A program made the translations under genes and the position numbers. From positions 1 through 22,546 of the IMG/VR virus record IMGVR_UViG_3300028840_002249: a stretch of 22,546 nt of DNA. One strand, written 5' to 3'. Below the pieces are notes generated by a model. That model was not told where the DNA came from and did not search any database. It saw only the letters and a list, made by a program, of their open reading frames with translations. This document shows positions 15,482 to 21,276 of the stretch, piece after piece (positions within the stretch are counted from its first letter, which is position 1; each line of letters begins with the position of its first letter). The stretch is from a virus.

Positions 15482-16145
15482 CGATACACTCTTCAGCTTT
15501 CATTTTACCTTGGGTACAACCACCAAGAGTTTCACAGTCAGGACCGACCAAAGTAAAAAGCTCAGGCCACCATAGTAAACAGATGTGTCGCATTTTCTGA
15601 GCAAAATAATGCATCTCTGGTACATTACGTCTACAAAGTCTTTGGTTGAAAAAGTTAATCAATGAACGAGCATTAACTGTCCAAAGCAAATTCACGGCTT
15701 TTGCATTTGGAAGAACTTGCCGAGCTTCTTCCTTTGGAATACCAATACTAATCAAGTATGAATACATTTCATCAGCTTGATCTATAAATTCTTTGACAGC
15801 ATCCATTTCAAGCATGTGAGAATCAAGGACATTTGGAAATTTATTGTATGTGGTATAGTGTTGGCTTGCAGATGTGAATGATCCCATGCGATGGCGAGTT
15901 ATTTGTGCCAAAAAAGATCTGGAAACATTTTCAATTAGAACAGTGATGAAGCAATGTTCTAATGGTGATGTATGATTTGCATTAAACAGGAATTCAGTTA
16001 ATCTAACTGCAGCATTTTGGCTGACTGATTTACTCAATTCCTGTTTTTGTGTGAGATTGCAAGCTAATGATACAACCTCACGAGGATTTTTTGTTTCCTG
16101 GATTATTTTAATTTTTAATGCTGAATACGGTTTTAATTCACTCAT
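15453..16145 (-). CDS. thyX: Flavin-dependent thymidylate synthase ThyX, 230 aa
   Basis: This is a ThyX-family enzyme, which makes dTMP from dUMP using FAD, NADPH and methylenetetrahydrofolate. SPLEH (about 60-64) and RHRMGSFTSASQHY (84-97) are the flavin and nucleotide-binding signatures. The second keeps the RHR-x7-S core (Ser94) but has His96 where the family normally has the Arg of S-x-R-Y, and Thr-Ser in place of the frequent Asn-Glu. LPNAKAVNLLWTVNARSLINFFNQRL and a final WPELF complete the fold. The start is at 16145, where GGAGGGGG lies about 7 bases upstream; the longer frame is inside the previous gene. It overlaps Nmad1 by 8 bases. It is most likely a true dTMP synthase, with an altered pyrimidine product a possibility. 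Confidence 0.92.
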   Translation of the reverse strand: MSELKPYSALKIKIIQETKNPREVVSLACNLTQKQELSKSVSQNAAVRLTEFLFNANHTSPLEHCFITVLIENVSRSFLAQITRHRMGSFTSASQHYTTYNKFPNVLDSHMLEMDAVKEFIDQADEMYSYLISIGIPKEEARQVLPNAKAVNLLWTVNARSLINFFNQRLCRRNVPEMHYFAQKMRHICLLWWPELFTLVGPDCETLGGCTQGKMKAEECIDANVPDFRR

Positions 16146-16407
16146 CAAGCACCCCCTCCAGATATTCATACATATAGCTTGCATAGTTAATTAGATCAAG
16201 AAGATTATCTTTCACAGACTCATTCTTAATCTCTGCCTCAGTTAAATTGGCAATATTAACCAGCCGTTTTGTTTTCACATGAATCATCTGTATATATGAT
16301 TTAGCGCCAAAAGGGAAATAGTCTTTAATACCACCATAATCACGTTTCATGGCACGTATATCATGTGCTGCAAGAAAAGCGGGTGATAACTTTTTGTCGT
16401 TTTCCAT
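16138..16407 (-). CDS. Nmad1/DUF1599 domain protein, 89 aa
   Basis: KRDYGGIKDYFPFGAKSYIQMIHVKTKRLVNI followed by EIKNESVKDNLLDLINYASYMYEYL matches DUF1599, also named nucleotide modification associated domain 1. The family resembles the all-alpha MazG-type folds and keeps the pattern K-x2-R-L, N-E-S-x2-D-x2-L-D-L-x-N-Y. Family members recur beside nucleotide-metabolism genes and may act on modified nucleotides, but the reaction is not established. It is the first gene after the terminator at 16423-16457, with GGAGG about 10 bases before its ATG, and overlaps thyX by 8 bases. Family call fairly sure; function unknown. Confidence 0.8.
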   Translation of the reverse strand: MENDKKLSPAFLAAHDIRAMKRDYGGIKDYFPFGAKSYIQMIHVKTKRLVNIANLTEAEIKNESVKDNLLDLINYASYMYEYLEGVLDE

Positions 16408-16422
16408 CGTTTTGTCCTCCAG

Positions 16423-16457
16423 ATAAAAAGAAAAGGCTACGCCGTAGCGTAGCCTTT
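16423..16457 (-). terminator. Rho-independent terminator after the acidic protein gene
   Basis: A perfect 11-bp stem, AAAGGCTACGC with GCGTAGCCTTT (16432-16442 and 16447-16457), has a 4-base loop and is followed on the minus strand by TTTTCTTTTT. It lies 24 bases past the stop of the 171-residue gene and just before the Nmad1 gene, so downstream genes need read-through or another signal. Confidence 0.9.
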
Positions 16458-16481
16458 AGTTAATCCCAATGTCTGAGGGGT

Positions 16482-16997
16482 TTATTCGAGGTCGTCACCT
16501 TCACTTTCGGCCTCATCAGCCTCAACTTCATCATCGCCGTCATCATCGCCATCATCTGCGGGTTCTTCAGAAGGTGCGGCAGCCAGGACAGCTTCGGCTT
16601 TGCCCAGGAGAATCTCAGAGAGTTCGAGTTCCGCTTCGGCCTTGATGTATTTCAATTCTTTCTCGCGGTTTTCTATGTCCGCTTCATAGGCCTTTTGAGC
16701 GTTGGTGAAAGCAGTGGATGCACGATTGGACCGTTTCTGTGCTTTTTCCACAGCTTCTGCAGGGGTAAGGACTTTACCTGTGGTTCCGCCGCCAGCTGCA
16801 CGATGTGCTTCCCATTCTTCCGAGGAAACAATCTTCCACGTTCCGTCATCCTGTTTCATCGGGCAGTGACCCATCATCCGAAGATAGGTAAACTGTGAAG
16901 CCAGGCCTTTTTCTGTGGTTCCGGTTAACTCCAGGAGGGATTCTTTTGTAGCTCCTCCCTCTTCAATAGCCTTTTTGATGATGTCTCTCATCGCCAT
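16482..16997 (-). CDS. Acidic-tailed winged-helix-like protein in its own transcription unit, 171 aa
   Basis: The N-terminal 65 residues (MRDIIKKAIEEGGATKESLLELTGTTEKGLASQFTYLRMMGHCP, then DDGTWKIVSSEEWEAHRA) read as a winged-helix DNA-binding-type domain. Residues about 75-140 are a long charged helix or coiled coil (AVEKAQKRSNRASTAFTNAQKAYEADIENREKELKYIKAEAELE). The last 30 residues are almost all Asp, Glu and Ala and end GDDLE, like the GDLE end of the DUF2815 protein. The gene has its own promoter, operator-like inverted repeats, leader and terminator, and G/C-ending codons, all suggesting strong separate expression. The ATG has GGAG 9-10 bases upstream. It could be a nucleoid-like, ssDNA-handling or DNA-mimic protein; none is proven. 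Confidence 0.82.
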   Translation of the reverse strand: MAMRDIIKKAIEEGGATKESLLELTGTTEKGLASQFTYLRMMGHCPMKQDDGTWKIVSSEEWEAHRAAGGGTTGKVLTPAEAVEKAQKRSNRASTAFTNAQKAYEADIENREKELKYIKAEAELELSEILLGKAEAVLAAAPSEEPADDGDDDGDDEVEADEAESEGDDLE

Positions 16998-17033
16998 AGT
17001 AAAATACTCCTTTGTTTGAGGGTTGTTGTTAAT

Positions 17034-17052
17034 GATTGCACCTGTTGCAATC
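17034..17052. promoter_or_regulatory. Inverted repeat in the leader, operator-like
   Basis: GATTGCA and TGCAATC (17034-17040, 17046-17052) are a perfect 7-base inverted repeat with a 5-base spacer, lying just downstream of the -10 box of the promoter at 17062-17092. It is well placed for a dimeric repressor or a small leader hairpin. Confidence 0.5.
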
Positions 17053-17061
17053 GTCTAATTA

Positions 17062-17092
17062 ATAATAGCATAGTTTATGCCAAAAGTAAACG
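17062..17092 (-). promoter_or_regulatory. Sigma-70-type promoter of the acidic protein gene
   Basis: On the minus strand -35 TTTACT (17085-17090), a 17-base spacer and -10 TATTAT (17062-17067) precede the 171-residue gene by about 65 bases. The spacer holds an operator-like inverted repeat, GCATA-x3-TATGC (17068-17080). The block CGTTTACTTTTGG around the -35 is identical in the promoter at 21333-21363. Confidence 0.75.
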
Positions 17093-17127
17093 ATCCGCAC
17101 AAGAAAAACTTCAAATTTATTTGGATA

Positions 17128-18288
17128 CTATTCAAGTTTCTCCGGAGCTTGATGATTTGCAAAAACATCCACCGCAGTTGTTGTATCTTGTATAGCTGGA
17201 CGCTTATCAGATAAACCAACAAGAGTGATCTTCCCTTCTGGCTGTTCATACAACTTTTTGAAGTCATCATTCTTTTTCAACGACTTAACTTCTTTTTCCA
17301 ACTGACTGGGTGACCGCAATTTGGAAACAAATAGATCATCTATTTCCGTATTTTCAGACAGCCATTCCACAGCTTTCTTTGTGTCAATCCATTTACGATT
17401 AGATCTGCCACGTACAAGCTTCACACCGGGAAAAGAAACACCTTTAAGCATTTCTGTTTGCACATAAAGTATGATACTTTTGATGGCTTTCTCTACCATA
17501 GGAGCTTGATCAATTAAACTAACCAACTCTTCAGGAGTAGGGCATTCAGCAAGTTTAGCATTGGCTTCAAAAATTCTAGTTGCCAAGCTCTGCACATAAT
17601 CAAATCTTGTGCGGCAATGATTTTGTGCTTCACACCATCTGCATTGTTCTATGCCTGGATTGAACTCATCAATTTCGCTTGCAGCTTTGTTGATAGCAAC
17701 TGCAAGTGTGCCGTGTACCCACTCATAAAGCTCTTCAATTGTAAGTTCCCAAGAACTGAAGTTCTCAATAGCAGGTTGGACAATGTGAACAGTAACCGTC
17801 TGGATGGTAGTTGGCCACCCTATGGCACCAGCTGCATACGCTAATAACTGAGGATTTTCTTTGGCATACACTGGAACTCCAGAACCAAACTTCCAGTCAA
17901 TTACATCCACATGACGTTTGATTGGATCTATGACTTGATAGTCAGAAGTTCCCCATACATCTGGTATACCCCAGTCGCTTAGGTCAATCCGAGTTTCAGA
18001 TTTCACCATATAATTGGTGTGACCTTTGCTTGCCAAAAGAATTTCTAGAAAATCCTCGCATTCGCGTATCAGGAATTGATCATCTTTATCAAGATAATCG
18101 TATCCTGATTCCACGCCAGAGTAATACCTATCAAAAACTTTGTGCAGCATAGTGCCGTGTGCAGCATAACTGCTTGGCTTATCCTCTGAGATAGCTTTGG
18201 TTAGCGCCAATGACGCGATCAGGCCAACACTCCCAGGACATTCTATAATCCTTTTGAGTCTTGACGGTGAATAATTCGAATGATCCAT
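17128..18288 (-). CDS. DUF2800 Cas4/RecB-like nuclease, 386 aa
   Basis: This is a PD-(D/E)XK nuclease of the DUF2800 family. SPSRLKRIIECPGS supplies Cys17; CRWCEAQNHC supplies Cys216, Cys219 and Cys225, together a Cas4-type four-cysteine iron-sulfur site. AAHGTMLHKVFDRY (His44, His49) is the N-terminal nuclease motif, GTSDYQVI (Asp116) and VDVIDWKFG (Asp131, Lys133) are the catalytic core, and ENPQLLAYA (Gln147) is the QhXXY helix. The C-terminal 130 residues, with IDTKKAVEWL and helical segments, are usual for the family. It probably acts as a single-strand exonuclease in replication or recombination. AAGGAGA lies about 5 bases before the ATG. The family call is strong; the activity is inferred from conserved residues. 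Confidence 0.91.
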   Translation of the reverse strand: MDHSNYSPSRLKRIIECPGSVGLIASLALTKAISEDKPSSYAAHGTMLHKVFDRYYSGVESGYDYLDKDDQFLIRECEDFLEILLASKGHTNYMVKSETRIDLSDWGIPDVWGTSDYQVIDPIKRHVDVIDWKFGSGVPVYAKENPQLLAYAAGAIGWPTTIQTVTVHIVQPAIENFSSWELTIEELYEWVHGTLAVAINKAASEIDEFNPGIEQCRWCEAQNHCRTRFDYVQSLATRIFEANAKLAECPTPEELVSLIDQAPMVEKAIKSIILYVQTEMLKGVSFPGVKLVRGRSNRKWIDTKKAVEWLSENTEIDDLFVSKLRSPSQLEKEVKSLKKNDDFKKLYEQPEGKITLVGLSDKRPAIQDTTTAVDVFANHQAPEKLE

Positions 18289-18312
18289 AAGCTCTCCTTT
18301 CGTTAAGGGTTA

Positions 18313-18726
18313 TTAATCACAAACCCATTCATATTGCTCAACTTTTTTGATTCCGACAAATACTTTTCTGCAAGTATCATCAACCTTCAATTCAAAGTTG
18401 AGTGCAATAACAGGTCTTTTACCATTGCCAAAAACTGGGTTTGGACATTCATATTTTACTCTGATTCGTCCATTGTAAAAATCAGGATCAGTAGTTTCAA
18501 TTCCTTGAGACCAAAAGAAATCATCAAGGAAACAAAGGGTTTCTCTTTTAGTCATAGAATTTACATAGCTGTTTATTCCGTCATAATCACACCATATAGA
18601 ACTGAATTGGATTTCTTTTTGCAGCTTGATCATCATAGGCCACAAAGACTTTGTTCTTTCAATTTCTCTGATAGCTTCACCGTTTTCTTTGAGCTGATCT
18701 TTAATCACAGTTTGATATGTTTTCAT
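18313..18726 (-). CDS. Hypothetical protein, 137 aa
   Basis: Not recognised. The N-terminal half is helical and charged (KDQLKENGEAIREIERTKSLWPMMIKLQKEIQFSSIW); the C-terminal half is beta-like (GRIRVKYECPNPVFGNGKRPVIALNFELKVDDTCRKVFVGIKKVEQYEW). No catalytic motif or membrane segment is seen. GGAAGGAAA precedes the ATG by about 8 bases. It lies between the 38-residue membrane protein and the DUF2800 nuclease, and by position may assist DNA processing, though nothing in the protein shows this. Confidence 0.68.
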   Translation of the reverse strand: MKTYQTVIKDQLKENGEAIREIERTKSLWPMMIKLQKEIQFSSIWCDYDGINSYVNSMTKRETLCFLDDFFWSQGIETTDPDFYNGRIRVKYECPNPVFGNGKRPVIALNFELKVDDTCRKVFVGIKKVEQYEWVCD

Positions 18727-18745
18727 TTTGACATTTCCTTCCGGT

Positions 18746-18862
18746 CTATTTTAGACCACAATAAAAGATTAAACTCCATGTTGCTAAACAAAATAAGAAT
18801 GGCCAAACGATTCTTTTCATGAATCCTAGTTTTGATGATGCATAACCTGGTTTTACTTTCAT
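18746..18862 (-). CDS. Small single-pass membrane protein, 38 aa
   Basis: This short frame has an excellent AAAGGAGG about 8 bases before the ATG and fills the gap between two genes. It reads MKVKPGYASSKLGFMKRIV followed by a hydrophobic segment, WPFLFCLATWSLIFYCGL, and ends after one Lys. The positive N-terminus and single transmembrane helix suggest an inner-membrane protein with the N-terminus inside. Its ribosome binding site comes directly after the 18881-18954 hairpin. No family was recognised. Confidence 0.72.
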   Translation of the reverse strand: MKVKPGYASSKLGFMKRIVWPFLFCLATWSLIFYCGLK

Positions 18863-18880
18863 TTTACTGCCTCCTTTGGT

Positions 18881-18954
18881 TTAATTAATAAGCGTCACAT
18901 CCCAACCAGGCTTCTGCATTACCATGATGTTGGGATGTGAGGTTTATTAATTAA
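18881..18954 (-). other. Long two-part intercistronic hairpin spanning stop codon to ribosome site
   Basis: An 11-bp outer stem (18881-18891 with 18944-18954) and a 12-bp inner stem (18895-18906 with 18929-18940) are separated by a 3x3 internal loop and closed by a 22-base loop. The outer arm contains the stop codon of the 68-residue gene, and the other arm ends just before the AGGAGG of the 38-residue gene. There is no T-run, so it is not a standard terminator. The shape resembles phage RNase III processing sites. Confidence 0.75.
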
Positions 18955-19157
18955 TCCATATTCTCTCCTTTCTTTGAGTTAACCGCATTCTCGCCTGCAA
19001 AAATAAAGCTTGCCCAGGTGAATTTATCACATTTGCAATCATTTATTTTACAGGCGCCGTGGCCGACGGCCAGACCATTAAGTAAATCCAAATGATCAGT
19101 TTTTTCATGACCACAATCACATAATTCGCCGATGATTGTTTCGAAAGATTCTGCCAC
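18951..19157 (-). CDS. Small Cys/His-rich zinc-binding-type protein, GTG start, 68 aa
   Basis: LCDCGHEKTDH (Cys13, Cys15, His17, His22) and GHGACKINDCKCDKFTW (His33, Cys36, Cys41, Cys43) look like a small zinc-binding fold of a type widespread in phages and actinobacteria, ending in a C-x-C-x-x-F signature. The function is not known to me. The start is GTG, supported by AGGAGG 4 bases upstream and the absence of a better ATG. The stop codon lies inside the outer arm of the 18881-18954 hairpin, so the end of this gene and the start of the next would be held together in the mRNA. Confidence 0.8.
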   Translation of the reverse strand: MAESFETIIGELCDCGHEKTDHLDLLNGLAVGHGACKINDCKCDKFTWASFIFAGENAVNSKKGENMD

Positions 19158-19165
19158 AGTTCCTC

Positions 19166-19501
19166 CTAGTTCGTCAGTTTAGAGTGAACCCAATCAGCAA
19201 AAGCAATTTCACCATCAAAATCATAATTGCCTGAATTCATTGCAAAATCTCTCAGCTCTTCTACCATACAGCGTAGAGGAGTTGAGGATTCTTTTGCTTC
19301 AATCAGATAGTTAGTGCAATCTGGGGTAATTGCTTTAAGAGACCGGCCAGTTACTGTTTCACAATTACGAATGATGTCTTTGATGCTGATCATTGCTTCA
19401 GTCTCCAGGGCTTCAATCTCCTGCATTTTTGTGGGCTTAGTTTTGATACCCAACTCAGCTTCAAGTTCTTTGATACGATTTGCCATTTGTGCTTTTGTCA
19501 T
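19166..19501 (-). CDS. Hypothetical helical protein, 111 aa
   Basis: Not recognised. Residues 1-40 form a probable coiled coil (MANRIKELEAELGI, MQEIEALETEAMISIKDII). The remainder is mixed, with a conserved-looking SGNYDFDGEIAFADWVHSKL end. AGGAGG lies 8 bases before the ATG. It follows the 65-residue gene by 12 bases, in a run of small early genes with no clear role. Confidence 0.68.
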   Translation of the reverse strand: MTKAQMANRIKELEAELGIKTKPTKMQEIEALETEAMISIKDIIRNCETVTGRSLKAITPDCTNYLIEAKESSTPLRCMVEELRDFAMNSGNYDFDGEIAFADWVHSKLTN

Positions 19502-19513
19502 TTTGAATTCCTC

Positions 19514-19711
19514 CTAGTTTGCGGGTTTAATGATTTTGATTAGAACAAGTTCCTCTACCATTAAGTATTGATGAATAAGTAAAGCAGCTTTGGAGGCCAT
19601 TTCTTCTCGAGTTATAAGACCATCAATATAATGCTGATCTAATTTCATGAGTTCATTCTCAAGTTCATGGTCAATTTCCAAACCGACTTCAATATTAGCT
19701 ATACTTATCAT
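19514..19711 (-). CDS. Hypothetical small protein, 65 aa
   Basis: The ATG at 19711 is preferred: AGGAGG lies 9 bases upstream, whereas the ATG at 19720 directly abuts that site. The protein is helical (EIDHELENELMKLDQHYIDGLITREEMASKAALLIHQYLMVEELVLI). It starts one base after the stop of the previous gene, so translation is probably coupled. No family was recognised. Confidence 0.65.
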   Translation of the reverse strand: MISIANIEVGLEIDHELENELMKLDQHYIDGLITREEMASKAALLIHQYLMVEELVLIKIIKPAN

Positions 19712-19712
19712 G

Positions 19713-19910
19713 CTATTCATCCTCCTGACCAGGGTCAATGCCACCTGTATAAACTACAATAGAGATGTCACGTACAGGTCGTCCGGCTGGTCTGCTGAGT
19801 TCTTGTGGAAAATAAACAGTCCAAGGTTTTTTGCCAACAGTAGTGACATACCTATCACCACCAACATTTGTCGCTGCTTTAACAAGCTCAAAATCATACC
19901 TGTCTTTCAT
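19713..19910 (-). CDS. Hypothetical small protein, 65 aa
   Basis: A short, mixed-charge protein with beta-like segments (RYVTTVGKKPWTVYFPQEL, VRDISIVVYTGG) and a Pro/Arg-rich middle. AAAGGAG is about 8 bases before the ATG. It is the first gene after the large hairpin at 19950-20071, and its end encodes the ribosome site of the following gene. No family was recognised. Confidence 0.65.
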   Translation of the reverse strand: MKDRYDFELVKAATNVGGDRYVTTVGKKPWTVYFPQELSRPAGRPVRDISIVVYTGGIDPGQEDE

Positions 19911-19949
19911 GTTTGACTCCTTTCATTTTGTGAGTTGACGTTGTGCTGC

Positions 19950-20071
19950 TGTTAATCCGTAATGATAATCCTTTGGTCAGTCTCTCACCATTAAGCCGGG
20001 ACTGATATTAACGCCACTTTCAGGGGCAATGTTCTTACCTGTAGGCAAAGGATTATCATAGCTGATTAACA
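19950..20071 (-). other. Large branched intercistronic RNA hairpin
   Basis: An 8-bp outer stem (19950-19957 with 20064-20071) and a 14-bp inner stem (19962-19975 with 20046-20059) flank a 4x4 internal loop. The 70-base apical region can form at least one further hairpin (19977-19982 with 20000-20005) and a short CAGG/CCTG pair (20021-20024 with 20038-20041), giving a branched structure. The outer arm contains the stop codon of the 83-residue gene. It has no T-run. It was compared by eye with tRNA and common riboswitches with no match. Confidence 0.7.
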
Positions 20072-20317
20072 ACCAATCAAAATCAAATCAGCTTTTTTGT
20101 TATACCTAATTTCAACCCTTTCTCCTGGACCAAAATCGCGTTTACTGCAGTATCTTCCGCCACCACCAAGTGATTCATACACAAAATCTTTACCGCCGAA
20201 CCAATCAGCTAACGCAGCATCAGATGTCTTGTAATCACGGCCATAAGCAGGACTTACAATGTGATAACCTTCATCATAGTGATCTTTACAATCACAATCT
20301 GCAAAGTAATTACACAT
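20066..20317 (-). CDS. Hypothetical Cys-containing protein, 83 aa
   Basis: The N-terminus CNYFADCDCKDHYDEGYH has three Cys and two His that might bind a metal. The rest is Gly-rich with a basic, beta-like end (GGGGRYCSKRDFGPGERVEIRYNKKADLILIGC). AAAGGAGA is about 6 bases before the ATG, and the start overlaps the preceding gene by 8 bases. The stop is part of the 19950-20071 hairpin. No family was recognised. Confidence 0.68.
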   Translation of the reverse strand: MCNYFADCDCKDHYDEGYHIVSPAYGRDYKTSDAALADWFGGKDFVYESLGGGGRYCSKRDFGPGERVEIRYNKKADLILIGC

Positions 20318-20702
20318 TACGCTCTCCTTTCAATGAATTTAAATAAGCACTGCCATAATAAAGTTCAGGTTTGACAGAGAATCTGCCACATTCAGATAAA
20401 AATGGATTTGTGATTGTTACACCATTATGTTTAAATGGTTTGCCAATCAAGGAAGAGTTTGGTGTAGGCTGGTAGTCAGGAAGCTCTTGATCATCATAGA
20501 GCTCAGCACAATATTTGTCATAGTGATATTCACCTTCATCACCCATGAATTCTCCGATAGAATTGTATTTACAAACAACTTCATCAGAGATAACTAAGAT
20601 CTTGCCTGATTTCAATTTAATGATATCAAGCATTACATTTCCGCCTGAATTCCAGGTCTCAATGGACTTAATGAATTCAGAACCTTTGCTACAATCATAC
20701 AT
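20310..20702 (-). CDS. Hypothetical protein, 130 aa
   Basis: The ATG at 20702 is chosen because GGGAGG is 7 bases upstream; the ATG two codons earlier almost touches that site. The protein begins MYDCSKGSEFIKSIETWNSGG, then has a beta-like KLKSGKILVISDEVVCKYNS, an acidic Tyr-rich segment and a Pro/Asn-rich end. No motif of known function is visible. It overlaps the next gene by 8 bases. Confidence 0.68.
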   Translation of the reverse strand: MYDCSKGSEFIKSIETWNSGGNVMLDIIKLKSGKILVISDEVVCKYNSIGEFMGDEGEYHYDKYCAELYDDQELPDYQPTPNSSLIGKPFKHNGVTITNPFLSECGRFSVKPELYYGSAYLNSLKGERNV

Positions 20703-20714
20703 ATTCATTCCTCC

Positions 20715-20837
20715 CTATTCCCACATAAAGCGGAACTCATCTTTGACAGAACTAAACCATGTTAATCCGATTGTAAGTTCAATGTCAAGTAAAGTTATTA
20801 ATTGTCTCATACAGACTAAATCATTTTTCCATTTCAC
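20715..20837 (-). CDS. Small protein with GTG start, 40 aa
   Basis: A GTG start is supported by AGGAGGT 4-5 bases upstream, which overlaps the stop of the previous small gene. It encodes VKWKNDLVCMRQLITLLDIE and then LTIGLTWFSSVKDEFRFMWE. It is moderately hydrophobic in the middle but not a clear membrane helix. Tight packing between two genes with strong ribosome sites supports it. No family was recognised. Confidence 0.62.
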   Translation of the reverse strand: MKWKNDLVCMRQLITLLDIELTIGLTWFSSVKDEFRFMWE

Positions 20838-20846
20838 AATGACCTC

Positions 20847-20954
20847 CTATAAAACATAAACTATAAGGTAGATCCAAAAAATAGAAAGCAGGAATCCAAC
20901 GATTTGCCAGAACCTGCTCTCACCGAGTGTTTTGTCAATCTTTAACCAATTCAT
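20847..20954 (-). CDS. Small single-pass membrane protein, 35 aa
   Basis: MNWLKIDKTLGESRF is followed by a hydrophobic helix, WQIVGFLLSIFWIYLIVYVL, running to the stop. GGAGAAG lies about 7 bases before the ATG, which is separated by 2 bases from the preceding stop. It is a likely inner-membrane miniprotein of the early operon; function unknown. With the 38-residue protein it makes two such proteins in this gene run. Confidence 0.68.
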   Translation of the reverse strand: MNWLKIDKTLGESRFWQIVGFLLSIFWIYLIVYVL

Positions 20955-20956
20955 AA

Positions 20957-21166
20957 TTACTTCTCCAAATTTTTTGAATGGTAGTAACATAATTTTCCTG
21001 GATGCAATGGATGAAATGGTTGCATGATTATTTCAGGATCATCACTCCAAGGTATTTTCCTACCAGTCAACCATTCTTCCCGTTTTGTTTCGCTTTTATC
21101 AACAATAAAGATTGCTTGTTGATTGCAAGCACCAAACCTACCAAAATGTTCACAAGTTTTTGGCAC
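20957..21166 (-). CDS. Small Cys/His protein with GTG start, 69 aa
   Basis: TCEHFGRFGACNQQA (Cys5, His7, Cys14) and LCYYHSK (Cys60, His63) at the two ends may form a zinc site closing a loop. The middle is charged (DKSETKREEWLTGRKIPWSDDPEIIM). The GTG start has GGAGG 8 bases upstream and shares its first G with the TAG stop of the preceding 36-residue gene. The function is unknown. Confidence 0.72.
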   Translation of the reverse strand: MPKTCEHFGRFGACNQQAIFIVDKSETKREEWLTGRKIPWSDDPEIIMQPFHPLHPGKLCYYHSKNLEK

Positions 21167-21276
21167 TACTTTTTCCTCCGATTTTGACGTTTTGACATTT
21201 TGGACATTTTGGATTTGCGTTTCCGCTCTATCCGCATTTGACGTTTTTCCTTGTCATTCATATAGCGTTGTTTCAC
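21166..21276 (-). CDS. Very basic miniprotein with GTG start, 36 aa
   Basis: Starting at GTG with AAGGTGGTGA 5-9 bases upstream, it reads VKQRYMNDKEKRQMRIERKR and then KSKMSKMSKRQNRRKK, about half of it Lys or Arg. It is the first gene after the promoter at 21333-21363 and joins the next gene by TAGTG. The second half is encoded by quasi-repeats of 9 bases (ATTTTGACG-like on the plus strand, about 21181-21216). It may bind nucleic acid; no family was recognised. Confidence 0.65.
   Translation of the reverse strand: MKQRYMNDKEKRQMRIERKRKSKMSKMSKRQNRRKK

Noticed and set aside
17055-17270. 71-residue frame opposite and across the end of the DUF2800 gene
   Set aside because: It is another-frame shadow of the DUF2800 nuclease, and its end covers the promoter at 17062-17092.
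19976-20045. tRNA or tRNA-like gene in the apical part of the 19950-20071 hairpin
   Set aside because: There is no T-loop consensus, no 7-bp acceptor with 5-bp arms and no CCA-side pairing on either strand.
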